Source of the DNA: Streptomyces sp. SA15
Lineage (GTDB): Bacteria; Actinomycetota; Actinomycetes; Streptomycetales; Streptomycetaceae
Length of the DNA stretch: 64,000 nt
Assembly: GCF_002291145.1 (NCBI RefSeq)
Contig: NZ_NTGE01000120.1
Coordinates: 62,001 to 126,000, forward strand
Direction of reading: 5' to 3'
Position numbers and translations under genes: made by a program
Notes under the pieces: model-generated
The model's database searches: none
The model's input: only the letters and a program-made list of their open reading frames with translations
What the model was told of the DNA's origin: nothing
In this document: piece after piece, positions 41,533 through 50,880 of the stretch
How the letters are laid out: each line of letters starts with the position of its first letter
Position numbering within the stretch: the first letter of the stretch is position 1

Positions 41533-44500
41533 ATGGCAGCCATACACGAGAGCAGTGCTCTCGGTCTGCTCGACGAAGAGATCCGCGAGCGGTTCGGTGA
41601 CACGGCACGTTTCTCCGGGGGGCCGGCAGCTTCTCCACGCACGCTCGTGGACGTCTTCGACGCGTCCGTACGGTCGTACCCGGACGAACTCGCCCTGGAC
41701 GACGGCACGACGCAGCTCACGTACCGTGCGCTGGCCGTGGAGGTGGAGCGGCTCAGGCGGCGCCTCGCGGAGGCCGGGGTCGGGCTCGGGGACCGGGTGG
41801 GGGTGCGGGTCCCGTCCGGCACCAATGATCTCTACGTGGCGATCCTCGCCGTGCTCGCGGCCGGTGCCGCCTACGTCCCTGTCGACGCCGAGGACCCGGA
41901 CGAGCGGGCCGAGTTGGTGTTCGGGGAGGCGGACGTGCGGGCCGTCGTCGGGGCCGGGCACGAGCTGACCACCCTCTCGCGCGGTGACGTGCCCGCCGCC
42001 CGCCCCGGCATCGAGCACGACGCGTGGATCATCTTCACCTCCGGGTCCACCGGGAAGCCCAAGGGCGTCGCCGTCAGCCATCGCAGCGCCGCCGCCTTCG
42101 TGGACGCCGAGGCCGCGCTGTTCCTGACCGAGGATCCGATCGGGCCCGGGGACCGCGTCATGGCGGGACTGTCCGTCGCCTTCGACGCGTCCTGCGAGGA
42201 GATGTGGCTGGCCTGGCGGTACGGGGCGTGTCTGGTGCCCGTGCCGCGCTCGCAGGTCAGGAGCGGGGCCGATCTCGGGCCCTGGCTGGTCGAGCAGGAG
42301 ATCACCGTCGTGTCGACCGTGCCGACGCTTGCCGCGCTCTGGGAGCCCGAGACCCTCAACGACGTACGGCTGCTGATCTTCGGCGGTGAGGCCTGCCCGC
42401 CCGAGCTGGCGCAGCGGCTGGTGACCGAGGGGCGCGAGGTGTGGAACACCTACGGGCCCACCGAGGCGACCGTCGTGGCCTGTGCCTCGCTGATGACCGG
42501 CGAGGAGCCGATCCGGATCGGACTGCCGCTGGACGGCTGGGAGCTGGCCGTCGTCGACGAGGCCGGGGAGCCGGTGCCGATGGGCGGCAGCGGGCAGCTG
42601 GTGATCGGCGGGGTCGGGCTCGCGCGGTATCTCGACGCCGAGAAGGACGCGGAGAAGTACGCGCCGCTGGAGTCCCTCGGGTGGGAGCGGGCGTACCGCA
42701 GCGGTGACCTCGTCAAGGCGGAGCCCGAGGGGCTGGTGTTCCTCGGCCGGGCCGACGAGCAGATCAAGCTGGGCGGGCGGCGCATCGAGCTCGGTGAGGT
42801 GGACGCGGCGCTGCAGGCGCTGCCCGGTGTCGCCGGGGCCGCGGCCGCCGTACGGACCGCCCGCAGCGGCAATCAGCTGCTCGTCGGTTACATCGTGACG
42901 CAGGAGGGCTGGGACCACGCGGCGGCCGTCGAGAAGCTGCGGGCGGAACTGCCCGCCGCGCTCGTCCCGTTGCTCGCGCCGGTCGACGAGCTGCCGACCC
43001 GCACCAGCGGCAAGGTGGACCGGGGCGCCCTGCCCTGGCCGCTGGAGGGACTGGAGAGCGCCGGGCCGGTCGAGCAGTTGTACGGCACCGAGGCGTGGCT
43101 CGCCGAGCAGTGGAGCGAGGTGCTCGGCATCCCCGTGACGAGTGCGCGGGACGACTTCTTCGCGATCGGCGGCAGCAGCCTCGCCGCCGCCCAGCTGACC
43201 ACCAGGCTGCGCACCCGCTACCCGAGCGCCGCCGTCCTCGACATCTACCAGCAGCCCGTGCTGCGGAAATTGGCCCGGCATCTGGAGGAGTCGGCGCAGG
43301 GCGACGGTGCGGAGCGTGTCGTCGCTCCGGTTCCGGTACGCGCCCAGGTGATCCAGTTGCTGCTGATGGTTCCGCTGTTCACCCTGATGGGGCTGCGCTG
43401 GACGGTGGCGCTCGCCGCGCTCGGGAACCTGCTCCCCGTGTACTCCTGGCTGCCGACCGCCCCTTGGTGGCTCGTCGCGGCCGGGGCGGTTCTCCTCTTC
43501 AGCCCGCCGGGGCGGCTCGCGATCGGGGCGGGCGGGGCGCGGCTGCTGCTGCGAAACGTGCGGCCTGGAAGGTACGCGCGCGGCGGCAGCGTGCATCTGC
43601 GGCTGTGGACCGCCGAGCGGCTGGCCGAGTTCAGCGGGGCGACCTCGCTGACCGGGTCGTGGCTGGAGCGGTACGCGCGGGCGCTGGGCGCCAAGGTCGG
43701 TCCGGACGTGGATCTGCACTCGCTGCCGCCGGTCACCGGCATGCTCAAGCTGGGGCGCGGCGCGGCCGTGGAGTCCGAGGTGGACCTGTCCGGGTACTGG
43801 CTGGACGGCGACCGGCTGGAGATCGGCCCGGTCAAGGTGGGCGCGCACGCCGTCGTCGGCACGCGCAGCATGCTCTTCCCGGGCGCCCGCGTCGGCAAGC
43901 GGGCCGAGGTGGCGCCGGGTTCCGCGGTCACCGGTCAGATTCCGACCGGGCAGCGGTGGGCGGGCGCGCCCGCGGTCAAGCTGGGCAAGGCCAAGCGGAA
44001 CTGGCCCAAGGAGCGGCCGGTGCGGGGCGCGTACTGGCGTGCGATGTACGGCGCGACGGGCTTCGCGCTCAGCGCCCTGCCGGTGCTCGCGGGCGGAGCC
44101 GCGCTCCTCGTGGCCCACGCGTTCATCACGCCGGACGTGACCATGAGCGGCGTCGCGCTGGCCCTCGTACCGGCGACACTGGCCTACGGGCTGGCGTTCG
44201 CGCTGCTGCTCCTGATCGCCGTACGACTGCTGAGCCTCGGCCTGCGCGAGGGCACCCATCCCACGCACAGCCGGATCGGCTGGCAGGCCTGGACGGTCAC
44301 CCAGCTGATGGACCGCTCGCGCGAGACCCTCTTCCCGCTGTACGCCGGGCTGGCCACGCCGGTGTGGCTGCGGCTGCTCGGGATGCGGATCGGCAAGGGC
44401 GCCGAGGTGTCGACCGTCCTCGCGCTGCCCAGCCTGACGACGGTCGGTGAGGGCGCGTTCCTGGCCGACGACACGCTGACCGCGCCGTACGAGCTCGGTG

Positions 44501-45387
44501 GTGGCTGGATGCGGATCGGGCGCGCGGAGATCGGGCGGCGGGCCTTCCTCGGGAACTCGGGGATGACCGCGCCTGGGCGTTCCGTGCCGGACGGGGGGCT
44601 CGTCGGGGTGCTGTCGGCGACGCCGAAGAAGGCGAAGAAGGGCAGCTCGTACCTGGGGCTGCCGCCGGTGAAGCTGCCGCGCGCGGCGGCCGGCGGCGAC
44701 CAGAGCCGGACGTACGACCCGCCGGCGCGGCTGCTGTGGGCGCGCGGTCTGGTGGAGCTGTGCCGGATCGTGCCGGTGTTCTGCTCGGCGGGGCTGGCCG
44801 TGCTGACGGTGGCCGCGCTGTGTGCGCTGGGTGCGTGGGCGCCGCTGCTGTCGGGGCTGGTGCTGCTCGGGACAGGGGTCGCGGCGGGCCTGCTGTCGAT
44901 CGTGGCGAAGTGGCTGCTCGTCGGGCGGCACCGCGGCGGGGAGCACCCGCTGTGGAGCGGTTTCGTGTGGCGCAACGAGCTGGCGGACACCTTCGTCGAG
45001 GTCGTGGCCGTGCCCTGGCTGGCCGGTTCGGTGCCGGGTACGCCGGTGATGACGGCGTGGCTGCGCGGGCTCGGCGCGCACATCGGCAAGGGCGTGTGGG
45101 TCGAGAGCTACTGGCTGCCGGAGACGGACCTGGTGACGCTTGAGGACGCGGCGACGGTCAACCGGGGCTGCGTGCTCCAGACGCACCTCTTCCACGACCG
45201 GATCTTGCGGACGGATACTGTGGTCCTCCGTGAGGGCGCGACGCTGGGTCCTGGCGGAATCGTCCTGCCCGGCAGCAGGGTCGGGGCCCGTACGACACTG
45301 GGTCCGGCGTCGCTGGTCATGGCCGCGGAGTCCGTTCCCGACGACACCCGCTGGCTGGGCAACCCGATCGAGTCATGGCGTTCCTGA
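41533..45387 (+). CDS. Pls-like membrane NRPS (poly-lysine synthetase family)
   Basis: 1284 residues, close to the 1319 I recall for S. albulus Pls. Adenylation domain about 30-515: IIFTSGSTGKPKG, NTYGPTEATV, YRSGDLVK and the catalytic Lys in SGKVDRG. Carrier domain about 520-600 with DDFFAIGGSSL (Ser549). Then six membrane helices in three pairs surround three acetyltransferase-like, left-handed-beta-helix-type domains that act as tandem condensation units. Hand alignment of the specificity pocket gives D-A-E-S-I-G-T-V-V-K. This is close to the Lys code I recall, so a basic amino acid is likely. The product is probably an isopeptide-linked poly-amino acid. It overlaps the M1 peptidase gene by 13 bp. 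Confidence 0.88.
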   Translation: MAAIHESSALGLLDEEIRERFGDTARFSGGPAASPRTLVDVFDASVRSYPDELALDDGTTQLTYRALAVEVERLRRRLAEAGVGLGDRVGVRVPSGTNDLYVAILAVLAAGAAYVPVDAEDPDERAELVFGEADVRAVVGAGHELTTLSRGDVPAARPGIEHDAWIIFTSGSTGKPKGVAVSHRSAAAFVDAEAALFLTEDPIGPGDRVMAGLSVAFDASCEEMWLAWRYGACLVPVPRSQVRSGADLGPWLVEQEITVVSTVPTLAALWEPETLNDVRLLIFGGEACPPELAQRLVTEGREVWNTYGPTEATVVACASLMTGEEPIRIGLPLDGWELAVVDEAGEPVPMGGSGQLVIGGVGLARYLDAEKDAEKYAPLESLGWERAYRSGDLVKAEPEGLVFLGRADEQIKLGGRRIELGEVDAALQALPGVAGAAAAVRTARSGNQLLVGYIVTQEGWDHAAAVEKLRAELPAALVPLLAPVDELPTRTSGKVDRGALPWPLEGLESAGPVEQLYGTEAWLAEQWSEVLGIPVTSARDDFFAIGGSSLAAAQLTTRLRTRYPSAAVLDIYQQPVLRKLARHLEESAQGDGAERVVAPVPVRAQVIQLLLMVPLFTLMGLRWTVALAALGNLLPVYSWLPTAPWWLVAAGAVLLFSPPGRLAIGAGGARLLLRNVRPGRYARGGSVHLRLWTAERLAEFSGATSLTGSWLERYARALGAKVGPDVDLHSLPPVTGMLKLGRGAAVESEVDLSGYWLDGDRLEIGPVKVGAHAVVGTRSMLFPGARVGKRAEVAPGSAVTGQIPTGQRWAGAPAVKLGKAKRNWPKERPVRGAYWRAMYGATGFALSALPVLAGGAALLVAHAFITPDVTMSGVALALVPATLAYGLAFALLLLIAVRLLSLGLREGTHPTHSRIGWQAWTVTQLMDRSRETLFPLYAGLATPVWLRLLGMRIGKGAEVSTVLALPSLTTVGEGAFLADDTLTAPYELGGGWMRIGRAEIGRRAFLGNSGMTAPGRSVPDGGLVGVLSATPKKAKKGSSYLGLPPVKLPRAAAGGDQSRTYDPPARLLWARGLVELCRIVPVFCSAGLAVLTVAALCALGAWAPLLSGLVLLGTGVAAGLLSIVAKWLLVGRHRGGEHPLWSGFVWRNELADTFVEVVAVPWLAGSVPGTPVMTAWLRGLGAHIGKGVWVESYWLPETDLVTLEDAATVNRGCVLQTHLFHDRILRTDTVVLREGATLGPGGIVLPGSRVGARTTLGPASLVMAAESVPDDTRWLGNPIESWRS

Positions 45388-46805
45388 GCGCGGCTCGGTC
45401 GGCGTCGGGGGGCGGTTCACCGGCACGACGTTCGAGCACAGCGCAGGGAGCAGACGCAGCAGTGACGGTTCAGCAGGCAGTGGGTCCGGACCCGTACTTT
45501 CCGGCCAACGGCGATCCCCGTTACCGGGTGCACCGCTACGAACTCGCGCTGGACTACCGCCCGGGTCCGAACCGGCTGTCGGGGACGGCCCGGATCAACG
45601 CCATCGCGGGACGGTCGCCGCTCGCCGAGTTCCAGCTCAACCTGGCCGACTTCAAGGTCGGCCGGGTGCGGGTCGACGGCCGGCAGCCGCACTACACCCA
45701 CCGGGGCGGCAAGCTGCGCGTCCGCCCCGCCAAGCCGATCCGGGCCGGGTCCACCTTCACGGTGGAGGTGCACTGGTCGGGCAATCCCAAGCCGGTCGCC
45801 AGCCCCTGGGGCGGGCTCGGCTGGGAGGAGCTGGAGGACGGGGCGCTGGTGGCGAGCCAGCCGATCGGGGCGCCGTCCTGGTACCCGTGCAACGACCGGC
45901 CCGCCGACAAGGCCTCGTACCAGATCTCGATCACCACGCCGTCCGCGTACCAGGTGGTGGCGGGCGGGCGGCTGCTGACCCGTACGACGAAGGCGTCCAC
46001 GACGACCTGGGTGTACGAGCAGTCGGCGCCGACGTCCAGCTATCTGGTGGGTCTGTCGATCGGCAAGTACCAGACGGTGCTGCTGGGCGACCCGGGGCTC
46101 GGCGGCGTGCCGCAGCACGGGCACATTCCGGCGCACATGCTGCCGGAGTTCTCGCGGGACTTCGCGCGGCAGCCCGGGATGATGCATCTCTTCCAGCAGC
46201 TCTTCGGGCCGTACCCCTTCGACGAGTACGCCGTCGTGGTGACCGAGGAGGAGCTCGATGTCCCCGTCGAGGCCCAGGGGTTGTCGCTGTTCGGCGCCAA
46301 CCATGTGGACGGCGCGCGGGGTTCGGAGCGGCTGGTGGCGCATGAGCTCGCGCACCAGTGGTTCGGCAACAGCGTGTCCATCGCGGACTGGCGGCACATA
46401 TGGCTGAACGAGGGGTTCGCGAAGTACGCGGAGTGGCTTTGGTCGGAGCGGTCGGGCGGGCGACCGGCCCATCAGCACGCCGCCGCCGCACATCGCTTGC
46501 TGTCGTCGCTCCCGCAGGATCTCCAACTCGCCGACCCGGGGCGCAAGTCGATGTTCGACGACCGGCTCTACGAACGCGGTGGGCTGACCCTGCACGCGGT
46601 GCGGTGCGCGATGGGCGACGACGCGTTCTTCCGGATGGTGCGCGCGTGGGTGGGCCTGCACCGGGGCGGGGCGGTGAGTACGGCGACGTTCACCGCGCAT
46701 GTGGCCCGGTTCGCGGCGGAGCCGCTGGACGAGCTGTTCGAGGCGTGGGTGTACGGGACGGCACTGCCGCCGTTGCCGATGCCGGAGACCCGGGCGGCCG
46801 TCTAG
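45375..46805 (+). CDS. M1-family zinc metallopeptidase
   Basis: 476 residues; the ATG overlaps the end of the Pls-like gene, so the two are co-translated. The catalytic HEXXH is His323-Glu-Leu-Ala-His327 (AHELAHQWFGN), and the third zinc ligand is Glu346 in WLNEGFAKYAEW. An N-terminal beta domain (about 40-230) precedes it. The exopeptidase GxMEN loop is not canonical: EEELDVPVEAQGLSLFG occupies that place. M1-type zinc aminopeptidases are reported to degrade epsilon-poly-lysine in the producing strain (PldII, from memory), so self-protection against the polymer is an attractive role. No signal peptide is clear. Confidence 0.9.
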   Translation: MAFLSAARSASGGGSPARRSSTAQGADAAVTVQQAVGPDPYFPANGDPRYRVHRYELALDYRPGPNRLSGTARINAIAGRSPLAEFQLNLADFKVGRVRVDGRQPHYTHRGGKLRVRPAKPIRAGSTFTVEVHWSGNPKPVASPWGGLGWEELEDGALVASQPIGAPSWYPCNDRPADKASYQISITTPSAYQVVAGGRLLTRTTKASTTTWVYEQSAPTSSYLVGLSIGKYQTVLLGDPGLGGVPQHGHIPAHMLPEFSRDFARQPGMMHLFQQLFGPYPFDEYAVVVTEEELDVPVEAQGLSLFGANHVDGARGSERLVAHELAHQWFGNSVSIADWRHIWLNEGFAKYAEWLWSERSGGRPAHQHAAAAHRLLSSLPQDLQLADPGRKSMFDDRLYERGGLTLHAVRCAMGDDAFFRMVRAWVGLHRGGAVSTATFTAHVARFAAEPLDELFEAWVYGTALPPLPMPETRAAV

Positions 46806-46825
46806 GCCCTGTCACAATGGCGGCC

Positions 46826-47239
46826 ATGACCAGTCGTTCCTGCCCGTGCGGGCTGCCTCAGGCGTACGACCGGTGCTGCGGCCGGTATCTCCCCCAGTCT
46901 CGAACAGGCTCGACCGGGGGGACCCCCATCGGTGCCGCCGCCGCGCCGACCGCCGAGGCGCTCATGCGGTCGCGGTACAGCGCCTTCGTGAAGGGGGACG
47001 CTCCGTATCTGCTGCGGACCTGGCATCCGCGGACCCGGCCGGCGCGGCTCGACCTCGATCCGGGGGTGCGGTGGACGGGGCTGGAGATCCTCGGGACTCG
47101 GGACGGATCGGCGTTCCACACCACCGGGACCGTCGAGTTCCGGGCCTCCTACCGGGGCGGTGCGCTGCGTGAGCGCAGCCGGTTCGAGCGGGTCGACGGG
47201 GCGTGGACCTATGTCGACGGGGACTTCCCCGAGGCCTGA
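46826..47239 (+). CDS. YchJ/UPF0225 family protein
   Basis: 137 residues. It opens with a SEC-C-like zinc motif (CPCGLPQAYDRCCGRYL), followed by EALMRSRYSAFVKGDAPYLL and an NTF2-like domain (FHTTGTVEFRASYRGGALRE). The Cys cluster should hold one zinc. The function is unknown; homologues occur in most bacteria. Two ATGs three codons apart could start it and neither has a good ribosome-binding site. It lies 20 bp after the M1 peptidase and may be the third gene of that unit. Confidence 0.85.
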   Translation: MTSRSCPCGLPQAYDRCCGRYLPQSRTGSTGGTPIGAAAAPTAEALMRSRYSAFVKGDAPYLLRTWHPRTRPARLDLDPGVRWTGLEILGTRDGSAFHTTGTVEFRASYRGGALRERSRFERVDGAWTYVDGDFPEA

Positions 47240-47243
47240 GAGC

Positions 47244-47945
47244 CTACGGCGCGAGGATGTCCAGCTCCTGGAGCGCTCCCACCGTGATCTCCCGGGTCAG
47301 TTCCTCCGCGCGGGCCGCGTCGCCCCCGCGGACCGCCTCCGCCACCTGGACGTGGAGGGTGACGGCGGCCGGGTCGGGGTCCTCGAACATGACCTCGTGG
47401 TGGGTGCGGCCGGCCAGGACCTCCGCGACGACGTCGCCGAGCCGGGCGAACATCTCGTTGCCGGAGGCGCAGAGGATGACCCGGTGGAAGGCGATGTCGT
47501 GGACGAGGTAGCCCTCCAGCTGGTGTCCGCGTGAATGGGCCACCATGCCCAGGGCGCACTCGGTGAGTTCGGCGCACTGGTCGGCGGTGGCGTTCTTCGC
47601 GGCGAGACCCGCGGCGACCGGCTCGATCGCGGAGCGCAGCACGGTGAGGGAGCGGAGTTGCCGCGGGCGGTCGGCGCCGGCCAGGCGCCAGCGGATGACC
47701 TGGGGGTCGTAGACGTTCCACTCGGCCGTGGGAAGCACCGTCACACCCACCCGGCGGCGGGACTCGACGAGATGCATGGACTCCAGGACCCGGACCGCCT
47801 CGCGCATCACGGAGCGTGAGACGTCGAAACGCTGCGCCAGTTCGTCGGTGCGCAGAACGCTGCCCGGCGGGTACTCGCCCGCGGTGATCGCGGGGCCGAG
47901 GGTTTCCAGAACCCGGCCGTGCAGCCCCCGGCCCGATGTGCTCAT
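47244..47945 (-). CDS. gntR: GntR, FadR-subfamily repressor of gluconate genes
   Basis: 233 residues. A GntR winged helix (GSVLRTDELAQRFDVSRSVM, wing RRRVGVTVLP) is followed by an FCD effector domain (YLVHDIAFHRVILCASGNEMF) with conserved metal-binding Asp and His. It is divergent from gntK-gntP, the arrangement of the Streptomyces gluconate operon (SCO1678-1680 by memory), where GntR represses and gluconate relieves. The shared 142-bp intergenic region contains candidate operators. Confidence 0.92.
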   Translation of the reverse strand: MSTSGRGLHGRVLETLGPAITAGEYPPGSVLRTDELAQRFDVSRSVMREAVRVLESMHLVESRRRVGVTVLPTAEWNVYDPQVIRWRLAGADRPRQLRSLTVLRSAIEPVAAGLAAKNATADQCAELTECALGMVAHSRGHQLEGYLVHDIAFHRVILCASGNEMFARLGDVVAEVLAGRTHHEVMFEDPDPAAVTLHVQVAEAVRGGDAARAEELTREITVGALQELDILAP

Positions 47946-47980
47946 GCACTCAGCGTACGTGGCAGATCACGGTAACAAAA

Positions 47981-48000
47981 AGTCAGACTTATTTGTGACT
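47981..48000. promoter_or_regulatory. interrupted inverted repeat in the gntR-gntK gap
   Basis: AGTCA at 47981 and TGACT at 47996 form a 5-bp inverted repeat with a 10-base AT-rich centre, 36 bp upstream of the gntR start and near the probable promoters. It is a candidate GntR operator only. Confidence 0.4.
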
Positions 48001-48040
48001 GGGGCTTGAATTCGTCGTACCTAATGGGCTTCAGTATGGC

Positions 48041-48066
48041 GACGTCAGATGTCGACGTCGTATGTC
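48041..48066. repeat. tandem 13-bp direct repeat upstream of gntK
   Basis: GACGTCAGATGTC and GACGTCGTATGTC lie back to back, 22 bp before the gntK start. GACGTC is itself palindromic, so the block offers two adjacent symmetrical sites and could be the operator that controls gntK-gntP. Confidence 0.5.
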
Positions 48067-48087
48067 GAGGAAGACAGCGAGGCAGTG

Positions 48088-48621
48088 ATGCGTACCCCGC
48101 ACGTCGTCGTGGTGATGGGCGTCGCCGGCACGGGCAAGACCACGATCGGTCCTCTGCTCGCCGCCCGGCTGGGTGTCCCGTACGCCGAGGGTGACGACTT
48201 CCACCCGCCGGCCAACATCGACAAGATGTCGGCCGGCACCCCGCTCGACGACGCGGACCGGTGGCCGTGGCTCGACGCCATCGGCGCCTGGGCGCACGGG
48301 CGGGCCGGGCTCGGCGGGGTGGTCAGCTGTTCGGCGCTGAAGAGGTCGTACCGCGACCGGCTCAGGGCCGCCGCTCCCGGGATCACGTTCGTGCACCTCA
48401 CGGGCGACCGGAAGCTCATCGAGGACCGAATGGCGCACCGGCAGGGTCACTTCATGCCGACGGCGCTGCTGGACTCGCAGTTCGCCACGCTCCAGCCGCT
48501 CGGGGCGGACGAGGCCGGGATCGCCGTGGATGTCTCCGGCAGCCCGGAAGAGATCACCGAGCGAGCGGTGCGGGCGCTGAACTCCCTTCCCCCCGCGCCC
48601 CTTCCCGACGCACCCCAGTAA
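48088..48621 (+). CDS. gntK: gluconokinase GntK
   Basis: 177 residues from the ATG of MRTPHVVVVMG with GAGG five bases upstream; an in-frame ATG 13 codons earlier is not preceded by a site. It phosphorylates D-gluconate to 6-phosphogluconate with ATP. The P-loop is GVAGTGKTTIG. GDDFHPPANIDKMSAGTPLDD is the substrate-binding segment in two parts, and CSALKRSYRDRLR is the conserved lid region. It is followed by a short tandem repeat and gntP. Confidence 0.95.
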   Translation: MRTPHVVVVMGVAGTGKTTIGPLLAARLGVPYAEGDDFHPPANIDKMSAGTPLDDADRWPWLDAIGAWAHGRAGLGGVVSCSALKRSYRDRLRAAAPGITFVHLTGDRKLIEDRMAHRQGHFMPTALLDSQFATLQPLGADEAGIAVDVSGSPEEITERAVRALNSLPPAPLPDAPQ

Positions 48622-48666
48622 CACCTCCAGTAACGCCCCTCAGTAACGCCCCTCAGTAACACCCCT
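48616..48666 (+). repeat. four-copy 13-bp tandem repeat between gntK and gntP
   Basis: CAGTAACACCTC (12 bp) and then three copies of CAGTAAC(G/A)CCCCT. The first copy includes the TAA stop of gntK. The repeat unit carries a TAA, so three extra stop triplets follow in different frames (unit length 13 shifts frame each time). Confidence 0.85.
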
Positions 48667-48696
48667 CCCCCATCCCCGTACCTGCAAGGGACCCCC

Positions 48697-50094
48697 GTGA
48701 CCAGACTCAGCGTTGAGATGCTGGCAGCGGACGCACCCGAGCCGATCACCTCGGCCGGCCACGCTCAGCTGGGCATCGCCGTACTGGCGGGCATCGCCGT
48801 CATCGTCCTGCTCATCACCAAGTTCAAGCTCCACGCCTTCCTGTCGCTGACCCTCGGGTCGCTGGCGCTCGGCGCGTTCGCCGGGGCACCGCTCGACAAG
48901 GCCATCACCAGCTTCACCACCGGGCTCGGCACCACGGTCGCCGGCGTGGGCGTGCTGATCGCCCTCGGTGCGATCCTCGGCAAGATGCTCGCCGACTCAG
49001 GCGGCGCCGACCAGATCGTCGACACGATCCTCGCCAGGGCGAGCGGCCGTTCGATGCCGTGGGCGATGGTGCTGATCGCCTCGGTGATCGGTCTGCCGCT
49101 GTTCTTCGAGGTCGGCGTCGTGCTGCTGATACCGGTCGTGCTGATGGTCGCCAAGCGCGGCAACTACTCGCTCATGAAGATCGGCATACCGGCGCTCGCC
49201 GGTCTGTCCGTGATGCACGGCCTGGTGCCGCCGCACCCCGGCCCGCTGGTCGCGATCGACGCGGTCGAGGCCAACCTGGGCGTCACGCTCGCGCTGGGCG
49301 TCCTGGTCGCCATACCCACGGTGATCATCTCCGGTCCGCTGTTCGCGCGGTACGCGGCCCGCTGGGTGGACGTCCCGGCCCCCGACCGGATGATCCCTCA
49401 GCGCGCCTCCGAGGAACTGGAGAAGCGTCCCGGCTTCGGCGCGACCCTGGCCACGATCCTCCTGCCGGTCGTCCTGATGCTGTCCAAGGCGCTGGTCGAC
49501 ATCGTCATCGACGACCCCGAGAACACCGTGCAGCGGGTCTTCGACGTCATCGGTTCGCCGCTGATCGCGCTGCTCGCCGCCGTGCTGATGGGCATCTTCA
49601 CCCTCCTGCGGCCCGCCGGGTTCGCCAAGGAGCGGGTCTCCCAGCTCGTCGAGAAGGGACTCGCGCCCATCGCGGGCATCCTGCTGATCGTCGGCGCGGG
49701 CGGCGGCTTCAAGCAGACGCTGATCGACTCCGGTGTGGGCCAGATGGTCCTGGACATATCCGAGGACTGGTCGATACCCGCCCTGCTGCTGGCCTGGTTG
49801 ATCGCGGTGGCGATCCGGCTGGCGACCGGCTCGGCGACCGTGGCCACGGTCTCGGCGGCCGGTCTGGTCGCCCCGCTCGCGGCCGACATGTCGACGACCC
49901 ACGCGGCCCTGCTCGTCCTGGCCATCGGCGCCGGCTCGCTCTTCTTCAGCCATGTCAACGACGCCGGATTCTGGCTGGTGAAGGAGTACTTCGGCCTGAA
50001 CGTCGGCCAGACCCTCAAGACCTGGTCCGTCATGGAGACGATCATCTCGGTGGTCGCCGGCGGTGTGGTCCTGCTCCTTTCGCTGATCATCTAG
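48697..50094 (+). CDS. gntP: gluconate permease GntP
   Basis: 465 residues from a GTG with AAGGGA five bases before. It is a GntP-family gluconate:H+ symporter with about 12-14 membrane helices. Family segments include IALGAILGKMLADSGGADQI, then MHGLVPPHPGPLVAIDAV and RLATGSATVATVSAAGL, and the C-terminal SHVNDAGFWLVKEYFGL. It forms an operon with gntK and imports the substrate for it. Confidence 0.95.
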   Translation: MTRLSVEMLAADAPEPITSAGHAQLGIAVLAGIAVIVLLITKFKLHAFLSLTLGSLALGAFAGAPLDKAITSFTTGLGTTVAGVGVLIALGAILGKMLADSGGADQIVDTILARASGRSMPWAMVLIASVIGLPLFFEVGVVLLIPVVLMVAKRGNYSLMKIGIPALAGLSVMHGLVPPHPGPLVAIDAVEANLGVTLALGVLVAIPTVIISGPLFARYAARWVDVPAPDRMIPQRASEELEKRPGFGATLATILLPVVLMLSKALVDIVIDDPENTVQRVFDVIGSPLIALLAAVLMGIFTLLRPAGFAKERVSQLVEKGLAPIAGILLIVGAGGGFKQTLIDSGVGQMVLDISEDWSIPALLLAWLIAVAIRLATGSATVATVSAAGLVAPLAADMSTTHAALLVLAIGAGSLFFSHVNDAGFWLVKEYFGLNVGQTLKTWSVMETIISVVAGGVVLLLSLII

Positions 50095-50104
50095 GAGTAC
50101 GGCG

Positions 50105-50863
50105 ATGAGTCACCCTCTGTTCGACATCAGCGGGCGTACCGCCCTGGTCACCGGCTCCAGCCGGGGCATCGGGCTCGCGCTGGCCCGCGGGCTCGTGGAG
50201 GCCGGCTGCACGGTCGTCCTCAACGGACGGGACGGCGACCGCCTCACCAAGGCCGCCGCCGAACTGCCCGGGGACGTGCACACGGCCGCGTTCGACGTCA
50301 CCGACGGCGCGTCGGTGCGAGCCGGAATCGCGGACGTCGAGGAGCGGGTCGGCCCGCTCGACATCCTGGTCAACAACGCGGGCATGCAACTGCGCGCCCC
50401 GCTCCTTGAGTTCGCGGAGTCCGACTGGCACCGGATCCTGGACACCAACCTCACCAGCGCGTTCCTGGTCGGCCGGGAGGCCGCGCGCCGGATGACGGAA
50501 CGCGGCCACGGCAAGATCATCAACATCTGCTCGCTGCAGAGCGAGGTGGTCCGCCCGGGCATCGCTCCCTACGCGGCCACCAAGGGCGCGCTGAAGATGC
50601 TCACCAAGGGCATGTGCGCGGACTGGGGTCCGTACGGCGTGCAGGTCAACGGTCTCGGCCCCGGCTACATCGAGACCGAGCTGACCCAGGCCCTCGTCGA
50701 GGACGAGGAGTTCAGCGCGTGGGTGCGGCGCCGCACGCCGGCCGGCCGCTGGGGCCGTACGGAGGACCTGGTGGGCGGGGTGCTGTTCCTCGCCTCGCCC
50801 GCCGCGGACTTCGTCAGTGGGCAGGTGCTGTATGTCGACGGCGGCATGACGAGCGTGCTGTGA
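50105..50863 (+). CDS. SDR gluconate 5-dehydrogenase-like
   Basis: 252 residues, 10 bp after gntP. It is a classical short-chain dehydrogenase: TGSSRGIG nucleotide-binding motif, NNAG, a Ser at the active site in NICSLQSEVVRPG, and YAATKGALK (Tyr and Lys). FDISGRTALVTGSSRGIG and the C-terminal GGMTS resemble gluconate 5-dehydrogenase (IdnO/Gno), which interconverts D-gluconate and 5-keto-D-gluconate. With the gntP and idonate-type dehydrogenase genes it suggests an idonate/ketogluconate branch; the assignment is by context and similarity. Confidence 0.85.
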   Translation: MSHPLFDISGRTALVTGSSRGIGLALARGLVEAGCTVVLNGRDGDRLTKAAAELPGDVHTAAFDVTDGASVRAGIADVEERVGPLDILVNNAGMQLRAPLLEFAESDWHRILDTNLTSAFLVGREAARRMTERGHGKIINICSLQSEVVRPGIAPYAATKGALKMLTKGMCADWGPYGVQVNGLGPGYIETELTQALVEDEEFSAWVRRRTPAGRWGRTEDLVGGVLFLASPAADFVSGQVLYVDGGMTSVL

Positions 50864-50880
50864 CCTCCGGGGAGACTGTG

